DNA of 38,036 nucleotides from assembly GCA_900128585.1 (NCBI GenBank), contig LT642188.1:1-38036 (forward strand), in the 5' to 3' direction. The translations under genes were made by a program, and so were the position numbers. Under the pieces are notes generated by a model. The model saw only the letters and a program-made list of their open reading frames with translations, searched no databases and had not been told where the DNA came from. Source of the DNA: Stramenopiles sp. TOSAG23-3 (taxonomy: Eukaryota > Sar). Within the stretch, counting starts at the first letter, position 1; each line of letters opens with the position of its first letter. Below, piece by piece: positions 17,403 through 25,339 of this stretch.

Positions 17403-18209
17403 CTAAGCGTTGGAATGCCAGCCTCCCAATGCCATGATGCCCCCATCAACCGTTAAGCTAGTGCCAGTAATGAAAGACGCGCGATCGCTCGCAAGAAACA
17501 GGACCGCATGGGCAACTTCGCAAGGCTTTCCGATCCGCTTCATTGGGTACGGAATGCCCGCATCTTCTACTTTTTTTCCCCTTGACATAATCAGGTTTCT
17601 CACGAGGGGTGTTTCAATTGTTCCAGGGCACACTGCATTCACGCGGATGTTCTGAGCGGCGTACTCGACCCCCATTTGACGGGTCAAACTCAGAATCGCG
17701 CCTTTCGTCGACGCGTACGCGGGAATTCCAGGCTGAGATTGGAGGCCTTGTACGGAGGCAATATTTATAATAGCGCCGCCGCTATCATTCTTCAGCATAT
17801 GAGGTATGCAGTGTTTGCTACACCTGTAGTAACTCTTTAGGTTGATGTCAAGCACTTTATCCCACACGTCCTCTTCGAGCTCATGGATGGGCGTGCCGTC
17901 GTCGAACTGAACGCCGACGTTGTTCACCAAGACGTCCACGCGTCCGAAGGTTTCAAAGGCGAGTCGAACCAGGTTTTCGCAGTCCTCCTTCTTGCCACAG
18001 TCAGTACGGATGAACACAAACGTACAGTCATCGTACTTGTTCATAAGATCTTCCTCCAATTCCGTTTCCACAATATCCCCACAGACGACAATAGCACCTT
18101 CGTCCTTGATAAATTGCTCGCATATTGCAGCTCCAATTCCGTTCGCCCCGCCCGTTACTATAACGACCCGATTCTTCACAGGTGGTCGTGAAGAGCCAAA
18201 ACTGGCCAT
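17403..18209 (-). CDS. Short-chain dehydrogenase/reductase (classical SDR)
   Basis: 268 residues, the usual SDR length. NAD(P)-binding motif TGGANGIG at 19-26; NNVG at 96-99 in place of the commoner NNAG; catalytic Ser at about 152, Tyr165 and Lys169 (YASTK). The C-terminal VNAVCPGTIETPLV and SFITGTSLTVDGG segments are typical. SDRs oxidise or reduce alcohols, sugars or lipids with NAD(P)(H); the substrate cannot be read from the sequence. Without a targeting peptide it is probably cytosolic. The frame reaches back to a TTG at 18218; I chose the ATG at 18209. A TATA-like ATTTATATAC lies about 32 bases upstream. Stop TAG. The gene is convergent with the methyltransferase fusion. Confidence 0.93.
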   Translation of the reverse strand: MASFGSSRPPVKNRVVIVTGGANGIGAAICEQFIKDEGAIVVCGDIVETELEEDLMNKYDDCTFVFIRTDCGKKEDCENLVRLAFETFGRVDVLVNNVGVQFDDGTPIHELEEDVWDKVLDINLKSYYRCSKHCIPHMLKNDSGGAIINIASVQGLQSQPGIPAYASTKGAILSLTRQMGVEYAAQNIRVNAVCPGTIETPLVRNLIMSRGKKVEDAGIPYPMKRIGKPCEVAHAVLFLASDRASFITGTSLTVDGGIMALGGWHSNA

Positions 18210-18240
18210 TATTGACAATACCTTGCTCTTTGAACTATAT

Positions 18241-18250
18241 GTATATAAAT
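18241..18250 (-). promoter_or_regulatory. TATA-like box before the dehydrogenase gene
   Basis: Read on the minus strand this is ATTTATATAC, 32 bases upstream of the ATG. Position and sequence fit a TATA element with a short leader. Confidence 0.35.
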
Positions 18251-19227
18251 TAAAACTTTGTACAATTCAAAATTGCGAACAAACGAGCCGGGCGAAACAA
18301 TCTCTCTCCTTTTTTCTAATTTATGTAATAAATTGCATTGGGTAAATGGATGAGATCTTCTTATATACATACATTTATAAAGATTTGGCCATTGCTCCAA
18401 ATCAAAATTTTGTTCTTCTTCTTTTCAACACGGGTACCGGTACACTACACGTAACCGAACAAGAAGAGGAGGAAATGGAGGAGGGTGTTAAGGCAGGGTT
18501 AAGAAGAAGAAGAAGAAAGAAGAAGAAGAAGAAGAAAGAAGAAGAAGAAGAAGAAGAAGAAGAAGAAGAAGAAGAAGAAAAGAAGAAGAAGAAGAAGAAG
18601 AAGAAAGAAGAGCTAAAGATAATTGGAGTTTTGATAGGTGTATGTATTTAAATTGAATAAATACTACTAGACTACGAAGAAGAAGAGAAATCTAAATTTG
18701 GTATTTTTTTTTTTTCATTGGCCAATGGCACACAGTCGGCTAGTCTACATTTTTATTATACTTATTAATTATTATTATCATAGCGCATTTTCTCCATAAT
18801 AAAAAGGCCACGAATCACAGAGAGGAGGCAGGTCGATGGTCTGTACCCAAAAAAATAATATTTTAATTAACAGGTAAATAGCATATAAACTATTTATTTA
18901 TTGTTGAGAAGAAGAAGAAGAAGAAGAAGAAAAAAAAAAGAAGAAGATCTTCTTGTTTTTTAGATTGTTAAAGCAACCTATTAGAATGAATGAAATGAGA
19001 TTGAGAAAGAGAGTGTAGACGAGATCAAGTAAAACAACAGTTGATTTGGATGAAGTAAACTTATCGTTCTGAAATTTAAACGAAAACTACTTGATTCATA
19101 GATAACACTTTTTCGCGAGAGAGTGAGTGAGAGCGTGAGAGTGAGAGAAAGTTGTTTCAGGCTTTGTTCGCTGTATTGGGGGTTTTGAAGTGACTGGCGT
19201 GTGGCATAGTTAAAAATATATATAAAT
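18251..19227. other. Divergent spacer rich in GAA microsatellites
   Basis: The region between the dehydrogenase and DNAJC3-like genes. It contains the purine tracts at 18501-18612 and 18906-18947 and a GAGTGAGAG-rich patch near 19120-19150. An ATG frame at 18346 runs into the GAA tract but reads as low-complexity Arg/Lys/Glu and is not accepted as a gene. Confidence 0.6.
18501..18612 (+). repeat. 112-bp pure purine GAA/AAG microsatellite
   Basis: Only A and G from 18501 to 18612, mostly (GAA)n with AAAG interruptions. A second, shorter GAA tract lies at 18906-18947. Confidence 0.95.
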
Positions 19228-20766
19228 ATGATTGGCATGAAACCTCTCTTTGTTTTGTCCGTTGCGGCACTATGCGTGCTCGCCGTTTTTGCGGGGAAGG
19301 CCCTGACCCCCGCGAAACTACGGTCGAAGGGTGACACGGCGTTCGTGTCGGGAAAACCGGACGGCGTCAAGAAAGCGCTGAGGCTGTACACCCAAGCGAT
19401 TGACATGGAGCCGGACAACCACGAAAACTACTACAAGCGCTACCGTGCGTGGTTGCGGCTGAAAAAGGACGACAAAGCCCTCCGAGATCTGACGAAGGCG
19501 GTCAAAGTCAACCCAAACTTTCAGCGTGGGCACCTGCACCGCGGGAAGATGCTGCGGAAAAAAGGGAAGTGCGAGGAGGCGGCGGAAGCCTTGGAGAAGG
19601 CGTTCGCCCTGAAGTCGACCTGTAAGACTACCAAGAAAGAGTATGATGCGGCGAAAGAGTGCGCCCAAGCGTTTTTCACACTGCGCAGGCTGAAGTCACA
19701 GGGGGACATAAAGGGGGCGCGCGACCAGATCGACAAGATCATGGAGACTGCGAAGGCAACCGACACGCTCCTGTACGAGCGCGCCTTGCTGAGCTTCGAG
19801 CTGAAGGACTATTTCGAGGTCCTGGCGGACAGTGGGCGGGCCTTAAAGATAAAGAAAAACAACATTGCGGCCCTGCAGTTGCGGGCGAACGCGTACTACA
19901 AACTTGCCGACCACGATATGGCAATGCGGCATCACCGCGAGGGGCTGAAGCTGGACCCAGAGCACAAGGAACTGAAGGCGCAGTACAAGAAGACGAAAAA
20001 GATCCACAAGGCGTTCTCGGCGGTGGACGTCCACGTGGACAAAGGGGAGTTCAACAAAGCCTTGAACCGCATCAAGTTCTGCAGCGCGGTCGACCCGGGC
20101 CACGACGAGTTCAACAAAAAGGCCCTCGCCAAAGAGTGCGAGCTCTATGTCAAGCATTTGAAGGAGTCTAACAATGCCCTGAAAGCGGCTGAGCGCGCGC
20201 TGGCCATTGACGACCGCTTTGGCCCAGCCCTGATGTGCCAAGCCAAGGCGCACGACCTTGCAGAAAACTTTGAAGAGGCGGTGCGCAGCTGGCAGCGGGC
20301 GTCCGAGGTTCTCGGCGAAGGGAATAACGAGGTGAACGACGGGTTCAACCGCGCCCAAGCAGCGCTGAAACAGTCGAAGGAGAAGAACTACTACAAGATC
20401 CTCGGCGTCTCGCGCAGCGCAGAGAAGAAGGAGATTAAAAAGGCGTACCGAAAGCTGGCCCTGAGGTGGCACCCAGACAAAGTGTCGGAGGAGGACAAGG
20501 AGAAGGCAACCCAGATGTTTGCGGACATCGGGGAGGCGTACGAAGTGTTGTCGGACGAGGAGAAGCGTGAAAAATACGACCGGGGGGAAGACGTCTTCGA
20601 GAACCAAGGCGGTGGCGGCCAACGGCGGAACCCGTTTGGCCAAGGCTTTCCGGGGGGGGGGGGAATACGTTTACCTTTAACTTTAGGCTGTAAACGGGCC
20701 GCGGTTGAACGCGGTGGGATTCTCCTGTTGAAATTAGATCTTGGGTTGTGTGTTTGCATGTGTTAA
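19228..20766 (+). CDS. DNAJC3/P58IPK-like ER co-chaperone (TPR array plus J domain); tail probably frameshifted
   Basis: The protein begins with a signal peptide (residues 1-22, with Met4 as an alternative start), followed by about eight TPR-type helical repeats (30-380) and a J domain from residue 387, with the HPD motif at 415-417. This order matches DNAJC3 (P58IPK), an ER-lumen co-chaperone that binds unfolded protein and stimulates the Hsp70 BiP. After the J domain comes a Gly-rich stretch encoded by twelve G (20652-20663). As written the frame continues with an unrelated tail to 20766. One extra G would give NTFTFNFRL and a stop at 20691-20693, which matches the aromatic FxFxFxF end of DNAJC3. 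A homopolymer length error or real indel is therefore likely; intended length is about 488 (human is 504). A TATA-like string abuts the ATG, which is odd. Confidence 0.9.
   Translation: MIGMKPLFVLSVAALCVLAVFAGKALTPAKLRSKGDTAFVSGKPDGVKKALRLYTQAIDMEPDNHENYYKRYRAWLRLKKDDKALRDLTKAVKVNPNFQRGHLHRGKMLRKKGKCEEAAEALEKAFALKSTCKTTKKEYDAAKECAQAFFTLRRLKSQGDIKGARDQIDKIMETAKATDTLLYERALLSFELKDYFEVLADSGRALKIKKNNIAALQLRANAYYKLADHDMAMRHHREGLKLDPEHKELKAQYKKTKKIHKAFSAVDVHVDKGEFNKALNRIKFCSAVDPGHDEFNKKALAKECELYVKHLKESNNALKAAERALAIDDRFGPALMCQAKAHDLAENFEEAVRSWQRASEVLGEGNNEVNDGFNRAQAALKQSKEKNYYKILGVSRSAEKKEIKKAYRKLALRWHPDKVSEEDKEKATQMFADIGEAYEVLSDEEKREKYDRGEDVFENQGGGGQRRNPFGQGFPGGGGIRLPLTLGCKRAAVERGGILLLKLDLGLCVCMC
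20652..20663 (+). repeat. G12 homopolymer inside the DNAJC3-like gene
   Basis: Twelve consecutive G encode the Gly tract just after the J domain. Frame comparison on either side indicates that 13 (or 10) G would restore the family C-terminus. Confidence 0.9.
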
Positions 20767-21111
20767 CGTGGTATGAAACTGGGTGACGGAGAAAGAGGTC
20801 ATGTGCCCCCGGCGCATTACGCAGCCATCTTGGAGTCCATGCGTGGGCAAGAGTGGAAATAGCCAACACGAGTGTCTCTCTTGAATGTTTAAAAAATTCG
20901 GGGAAAAAAAAGTAAACTTTAATCTCTTGCAAAAAACTGTCTTTGAAGTAATGATGAAAACATTTGATACGAAGTGTAACTTTTTTAAGAGTACGATACG
21001 AAAGATTTAATGAATTCATGATAAGGTACATAGTTTTAAGACCAGGAAATAAAATTTGATGAGCTTTCTGCGATGTCGGATGATTCTGAATTTTGGTCTG
21101 ACTGAATTTTT

Positions 21112-21150
21112 AAAAACGAAAAATTGGCTGTTATTTAAAAAGTAATTTAA
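21112..21150 (+). repeat. Dispersed AAAATTGGCTGTTATTTAA element, copy 4
   Basis: AAAATTGGCTGTTATTTAA followed by AAAGTAATTTAAA matches the copy at 5640-5675 over about 40 bases with small differences. It has the same orientation as the preceding + strand gene. Confidence 0.75.
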
Positions 21151-21372
21151 AACAAATCTACCTTCTTCAAGATATACTGCTTTCTATATAATTGGTTTTT
21201 TTACTGCGAAGTTATCTCTCTGCTCCTGAGATTTTACTAATCAAATTTAAACCCTTGTCACTTAGTCTTGATTATCATTCTCGTGTGTACTCCATGCATG
21301 ATCCGAATCGGTGTTGAATTTCTTTTATAAAATACGTATTAAGACGGATCAACTTTTGTTGTGTACTACTTT

Positions 21373-21392
21373 TTTTATAAGATCTTATAAAA
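21373..21392. repeat. Perfect 20-bp palindrome
   Basis: TTTTATAAGATCTTATAAAA equals its own reverse complement. It lies about 90 bases downstream of the TPI stop codon. Confidence 0.85.
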
Positions 21393-21480
21393 TACAACAT
21401 TTTATCAAAATGAAAAATGCTACAGCCCAATTAATACACGCTCGGGGCTCGGTTTTGCCGCGTCATAGGCAGGACAATTT

Positions 21481-22245
21481 TCAAGCGGTGGCGTTGATGA
21501 TCTCGATGAAGTCGGCTTTCAAACTGCACCCTCCGACAAGAAAACCATCAATGTTCGGTTTGGAGATCAAAGAGGCAGCGTTTGCGGGCTTGACCGATCC
21601 ACCGTAGATGATGCGCAATGCATTTGCAATATCACCCCCAAGTTTGTCGCTAAGCCAGGTGCGCAGAGACGCATGGACTTCTTCCGCCTGTTCTGGCGTT
21701 GCGGTCTCGCCGGTACCGATGGCCCATACGGGCTCGTACGCGACGACTACATTTTGCCAATCGTCCTTCTCCAGGCCGCTTACCAATGCCTGCAAGTGGT
21801 CCTTGCACACGTCCAGCGTTTCCCCTGCTTGGCGCTGAGCAAGGCTCTCGCCGATGCAAAAGATGATCTTCAATCCTTTAGACAACCCTACTTTTGTCTT
21901 GGAGAAAAGCAATTCGTTAGACTCTTTGGCAACTTTTGAGCGGCGTTCGGAGTGCCCAATAATGGCCCAGTTCAACCCAAAGTCCTTTACCATGTCTGCG
22001 GTCAGCTCTCCGGTGTACGCACCTTGTTTCTCTGCGTCCCACGTGTTTTGAACGGACACGTGGTAGTCATCTCTCAAGTTTGCCTGTACGAATCCTATGT
22101 GCAGCGCCGTTGGTGCCACCACTACATCTGTGTTCTCTGGTTTCGGCCCACCCTTGTTAAGCGTTTCCACCAAGGTCGCCACGGACGCCTTGGTCCCGTT
22201 GCACTTCCAGTTCCCCCCAACAAAAAGTCTTCTTCCTCCAGACAT
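21481..22245 (-). CDS. TPI: Triosephosphate isomerase
   Basis: 254 residues, full length for a TIM-barrel triosephosphate isomerase. It interconverts dihydroxyacetone phosphate and glyceraldehyde 3-phosphate in glycolysis. Active-site residues are all present: Asn12 and Lys14 (GNWKCNG), His98 (GHSERR), Glu171 in the AYEPVWAIGTG motif, and the phosphate-binding YGGSVK at 214-219. No presequence is visible, so the protein is probably cytosolic. Start ATG at 22243-22245 directly precedes the conserved N-terminal strand. The stop is TGA. A TTTATAAA box lies about 60 bases upstream at 22304-22311. The upstream spacer is divergent with a possible small gene. Confidence 0.97.
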   Translation of the reverse strand: MSGGRRLFVGGNWKCNGTKASVATLVETLNKGGPKPENTDVVVAPTALHIGFVQANLRDDYHVSVQNTWDAEKQGAYTGELTADMVKDFGLNWAIIGHSERRSKVAKESNELLFSKTKVGLSKGLKIIFCIGESLAQRQAGETLDVCKDHLQALVSGLEKDDWQNVVVAYEPVWAIGTGETATPEQAEEVHASLRTWLSDKLGGDIANALRIIYGGSVKPANAASLISKPNIDGFLVGGCSLKADFIEIINATA

Positions 22246-22303
22246 TGTATAAATTGTATTTCTTGTTGTTGTTGTTAAGTGTGAATGTTAGAGTTAAACT
22301 TTC

Positions 22304-22311
22304 TTTATAAA
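22304..22311 (-). promoter_or_regulatory. TATA-like box before TPI
   Basis: TTTATAAA lies about 60 bases upstream of the TPI start codon on the minus strand. Motif evidence only. Confidence 0.3.
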
Positions 22312-22734
22312 ACAAATTATCCAATCTAACTTTTAATTCATCATTCCATTCTTTTGCATATTTTTTTGTTGTTATATATATATGATATATGTTTAAAAGA
22401 TACAACAAAAAGTGAACGTATATAGTAGTAGAATGTAGAATGTAGAATGTAGAATGATGGATCGATCCACAATAATAATAATAAATAATTAATCAACCAC
22501 CGTATAGTATAAAAGGTAGTAGTACGGTTCCAAATTATTATTTGAGTTTGAGTACCGTAGTTATTTAGGTGAGGAGGAATGGAATCTCTCTTCTTCCTGT
22601 TTTCCTGTTGAATCATTAGAGCGTCACCATGTCGCGTCATCTTCTTTTTTCTTCTTTTTGTTTTTTGTTTTTCATCACAGAGCATTCTCAGAAGAAGAAA
22701 TAAAAAAAGAAGAAGAAGAAAAGAAGAAAGAAAG

Positions 22735-22765
22735 AGTCGAAAGAAAGAAAGAAAGAAAGTGTCGA

Positions 22766-22817
<52 letters not shown>

Positions 22818-22818
22818 A
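22735..22818 (+). repeat. GAAA microsatellite
   Basis: Perfect (GAAA)n from about 22763 to 22818, preceded by a shorter array separated by GTGTCGAAAG, which is itself repeated. Confidence 0.9.
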
Positions 22819-22820
22819 CG

Positions 22821-23048
22821 ATGATCCGTATATATGTCGTAAGGTAATAGTCTATCTAAATCCAATACTGACTTATTGCTAGTATTAGTACTATCAATGC
22901 AATAAAATATATTATTGTAATAAATACCTTAATTATTGTTAGGCATATTCCTGCGTCTTCAACATTTTTTGAAGATGTCTTTTATGTGTTGGGATCTTTG
23001 GGGAGAAAATACGAAAAGAAGGATCCGGAATTCATCCAGCGACTCTGA
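22821..23048 (+). CDS. Candidate two-exon small gene, 42 residues (low confidence)
   Basis: An exon from ATG 22821 to 22843 can be joined over a 99-base AT-rich segment with GTAATA...TTGTTAG ends (22844-22942) to 22943-23048, giving 42 residues and a TGA stop. The second part reads HIPASSTFFEDVFYVLGSLG followed by a Lys/Glu/Asp-rich segment ending QRL; its GC and residue mix look like real protein, unlike the surrounding spacer. The acceptor is plausible but the first exon is guesswork, and other upstream exons could exist. I do not recognise the family. Confidence 0.35.
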
Positions 23049-23151
23049 AACTTTATAAAATTTAAGAATATTTGAAGTGAATGTATATACACAAAACCAT
23101 CGTGCTTAAATATAAAGAGAATTAAAGAGAAAGCTTTTCTGACACACATTC

Positions 23152-23694
23152 TTAATAAGGAAAGCAGGCGTATTCTCCACAGCAGTCATGGCCAATAGGG
23201 ACGGCCTTTTCCCCTAGCCTGCATTTTGGCCCGTACTTTTTTGACCGGTGAGTGCAAATGACATCGCTGCACATCTTCTCCATCTCGTCGAAGCGCTTGG
23301 TCCACTTGATCATAATGTATCCCCCGCGCTCTCTCCTCAAACGGCGCGGGCGGGCGCACTCGTAATTGCAGCATCCAGGTCCACTTTTTCTTATATGGAA
23401 ACCTCGAGGGCAAGCCGGCCTACGGCACATGAATTGAGCACAGTTCAAGGGTCCTCGTGCAACAAGCCCAACCTCCTCATTTGCATCGTCCATCTCGTCC
23501 CATTTGTGAGTAAAGTCAATCTTAACGTACCCGCCGTCCCCAACTGCCTCCTCGGCATCGTCCATCTTGTCCCATTTGTGAGTAAAGTCAATCTTAACGT
23601 ACCCGCCGTCCCCTGGTGGTTGAGCAACAGCTGGCGGAGCCGCCAACAGCGCAAGCCCAACAGTGCCAAGTATGAAAAGGTGAAGCTTATGCAT
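23152..23694 (-). CDS. Secreted cysteine-rich protein built from internal duplications
   Basis: 180 residues. Signal peptide 1-24 (cleavage after AVA). A 24-residue GDGGYVKIDFTHKWDxMDDA unit is present twice (28-51 and 52-75), and a third, diverged form GGYIMIKWTKRFDEMEKM lies at 124-141. Twelve cysteines form two similar modules, C85, 90, 95, 108, 109, 113 and C142, 147, 158, 171, 172, 177: C-x4-C-x(4 or 10)-C-x12-CC-x(3 or 4)-C. A unit of acidic/aromatic segment plus six-cysteine domain was therefore duplicated, and the first segment was then duplicated again recently (DNA nearly identical at a 72-base period, 23496-23620). The fold is unknown and no family is recognised; secretion and disulfide bonding are inferred. 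Start ATG 23694, stop TAA. Confidence 0.8.
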   Translation of the reverse strand: MHKLHLFILGTVGLALLAAPPAVAQPPGDGGYVKIDFTHKWDKMDDAEEAVGDGGYVKIDFTHKWDEMDDANEEVGLVARGPLNCAQFMCRRPACPRGFHIRKSGPGCCNYECARPRRLRRERGGYIMIKWTKRFDEMEKMCSDVICTHRSKKYGPKCRLGEKAVPIGHDCCGEYACFPY

Positions 23695-24702
23695 TGATTT
23701 CTTTGTTCAATGAAACCAAGAAGTTTCTTTCGCTTATTTACGAGGTAACAGAAAACTTGTCTGTAGAATTATAATCAAATGAAGGATAAACCTTTATCAT
23801 TTTTATATTTTCTATCATCAAAATCATCTTCTTCAACAACATTTTTTTTTTTTTAATTCTATCTCTTCTTCTCTCTCTCTCTCTTCTTCTTCTTCTTTCA
23901 TCTCTCTCTTCTTTCTTCGTTCTTCTATCATCATCATGTTCTCTCCTCATTTAAAATTTTATCAACAACTAACTACCACCTACTTCCCCAGTTCCTTCTT
24001 CTGCCTGTCACCTGTACCGTACTAACTATTTTATTATTGGCAGCTGTTTTTTTTATTTGATGTTATTTCTATACTATGGTACCCGTACTGTCTCTCCTTC
24101 CTTCTCCAGTGCGTTCTGTAGTACTTATTTATTTGTAATCTTTTTTTTTTTGTACTGAAACAAAATTACTTTTTTTAAGGGTGTGTATGAATGAATCCGT
24201 AATTCTGAAGGGAACCAGCTAAAATATACCTTACTTATAAAATAAAACAATACCAATTGTTTCCTATTCAATTGCTATCATTTTTATTGGTTCTCCCGTG
24301 ATTTCTATCGTATTTATATATTAATGTATTATATGTTATTACCTGTATCTAAATTTTTTTCCTTTTTTTTTTTTATAGGACTAATTAATTATATTTATTA
24401 CACTTTTTTTTTTTCCTGTTTTTTTTTTTTTTGTCATCCTACCACCTACCGGTATGAGTAAAAAAAAAGCAATAAATAGCGCAACAAATAGTCTAGAAGA
24501 TCGGAATGAATTGAAATAAATGAAGAGAAAACGTTAGGTAAGGCATTTGTGTAATCGTGCATTGTATTAGGTTTTTCTACGTTCTGTTCTGGGTTCTGTT
24601 TTTAATCCATTTTATTGTTTAGTCCGTTACATATATATATATATACATTTATATATAGGTTTGGTGGACAGAAGACGGACGGACGAGGAACGAGGAGGAA
24701 GT
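23695..24702. other. AT-rich divergent spacer
   Basis: Upstream region of the cysteine-rich and uL23m genes. It has CT/TTC tracts at about 23866-23905, many T runs of 8 to 14 (24050-24440) and a TATATATATATA string near 24632-24645, about 60 bases before the uL23m ATG. No gene is seen. Confidence 0.65.
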
Positions 24703-25035
24703 ATGGTTTGGAACAAAGTACGGTTGCCACGCCAGATAGTCACGCTTATGGTCAAATCGACCGAACAGTTGCCGACGGGAAGGATGGCGAAGTTTCGGGT
24801 GGAACCTTCCATGACGAAGTTTGACATAAAGGAATATTTGGACAAGGTCTACGATTTGCCAGAAATAACGAAGGTCAACACTGTAAACTACGATGGAAAA
24901 CTGAAGCGGGCCCCAAACCCGAGGGGCCGCTCGATTAAGATTAAGAGGTTGAAGGCGTATAAGACTGCGTATGTACATTTTGCGGCTGACCTTGGCTCGC
25001 CATTGCTGCAAGTGGAAGAAGGAGGCGAGAAATAG
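24703..25035 (+). CDS. MRPL23: Mitochondrial large-subunit ribosomal protein uL23m
   Basis: 110 residues, a small basic protein of the uL23 family, mitochondrial type. FRVEPSMTKFDIKEYLDKVY and KVNTVNYDGKLKRAPN match the conserved core (family pattern: Phe-x-Val, Lys-x-(Asp/Glu)-Ile-(Lys/Arg)-(Asp/Glu)-Tyr-Leu, then Val-Asn-Thr). The end has KTAYVHF. uL23 sits at the polypeptide exit of the large subunit. The frame extends back to a TTG at 24661; the first ATG is 24703, and the LPRQIVTLM start is as in other uL23m proteins, which often lack a classical cleavable presequence. Stop TAG. It is convergent with ATG13. Confidence 0.85.
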   Translation: MVWNKVRLPRQIVTLMVKSTEQLPTGRMAKFRVEPSMTKFDIKEYLDKVYDLPEITKVNTVNYDGKLKRAPNPRGRSIKIKRLKAYKTAYVHFAADLGSPLLQVEEGGEK

Positions 25036-25339
25036 AAGGCGCCATCCAAGGCAAGGAGCGTAATAAGCAAACGTTTGTAATGCGCACTGAAGCAAGTTAC
25101 GCTGTTTTTCTTCTATCATACACTATGTGAAATAACATAAACCGGGGTGACACATCCTGTCGTGCTGTTCTAGTAATTACAAGTAGAGATGATGTGGTCA
25201 CGAATAAATCTTTCGCTTTGGTGTATAAACAAAAATAATTTTTCATAGCACACTCTCGAGACGACATTATTTATTTTTACAGTATTACAAAATGTGTATG
25301 TACAGGCAGCGGTGCGGAGGTTCTCGGGGTTTGTTTTCC
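25036..25339. other. Short spacer between convergent genes
   Basis: 3' flanks of uL23m and ATG13; AT-rich, no gene or repeat of note. Confidence 0.6.

Larger units (their letters stand above)
20767..21480. other. Spacer between convergent genes
   Basis: 3' flanks of the DNAJC3-like gene and TPI. It contains the fourth copy of the dispersed element (21112-21150) and a perfect 20-bp palindrome (21373-21392). No gene is seen. Confidence 0.65.
22246..23151. other. Spacer with AAAG microsatellite and possible small gene
   Basis: AT-rich DNA with GAATGTA repeats near 22431-22455, a GTCGAAAG/GAAA microsatellite (about 22735-22818), and coding-like sequence at 22943-23048, described as a separate candidate. 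Confidence 0.6.

Noticed and set aside
18346-18651. ATG frame running into a Lys/Glu run
   Set aside because: Most of it is the GAA microsatellite; the short N-terminal part has no recognisable features.
23021-23034. Adjacent BamHI and EcoRI-like sites (GGATCCGGAATTC), as in a cloning linker
   Set aside because: They fall inside a coding-like segment (Asp-Pro-Glu-Phe) with no vector sequence around, so natural occurrence is the simpler reading.
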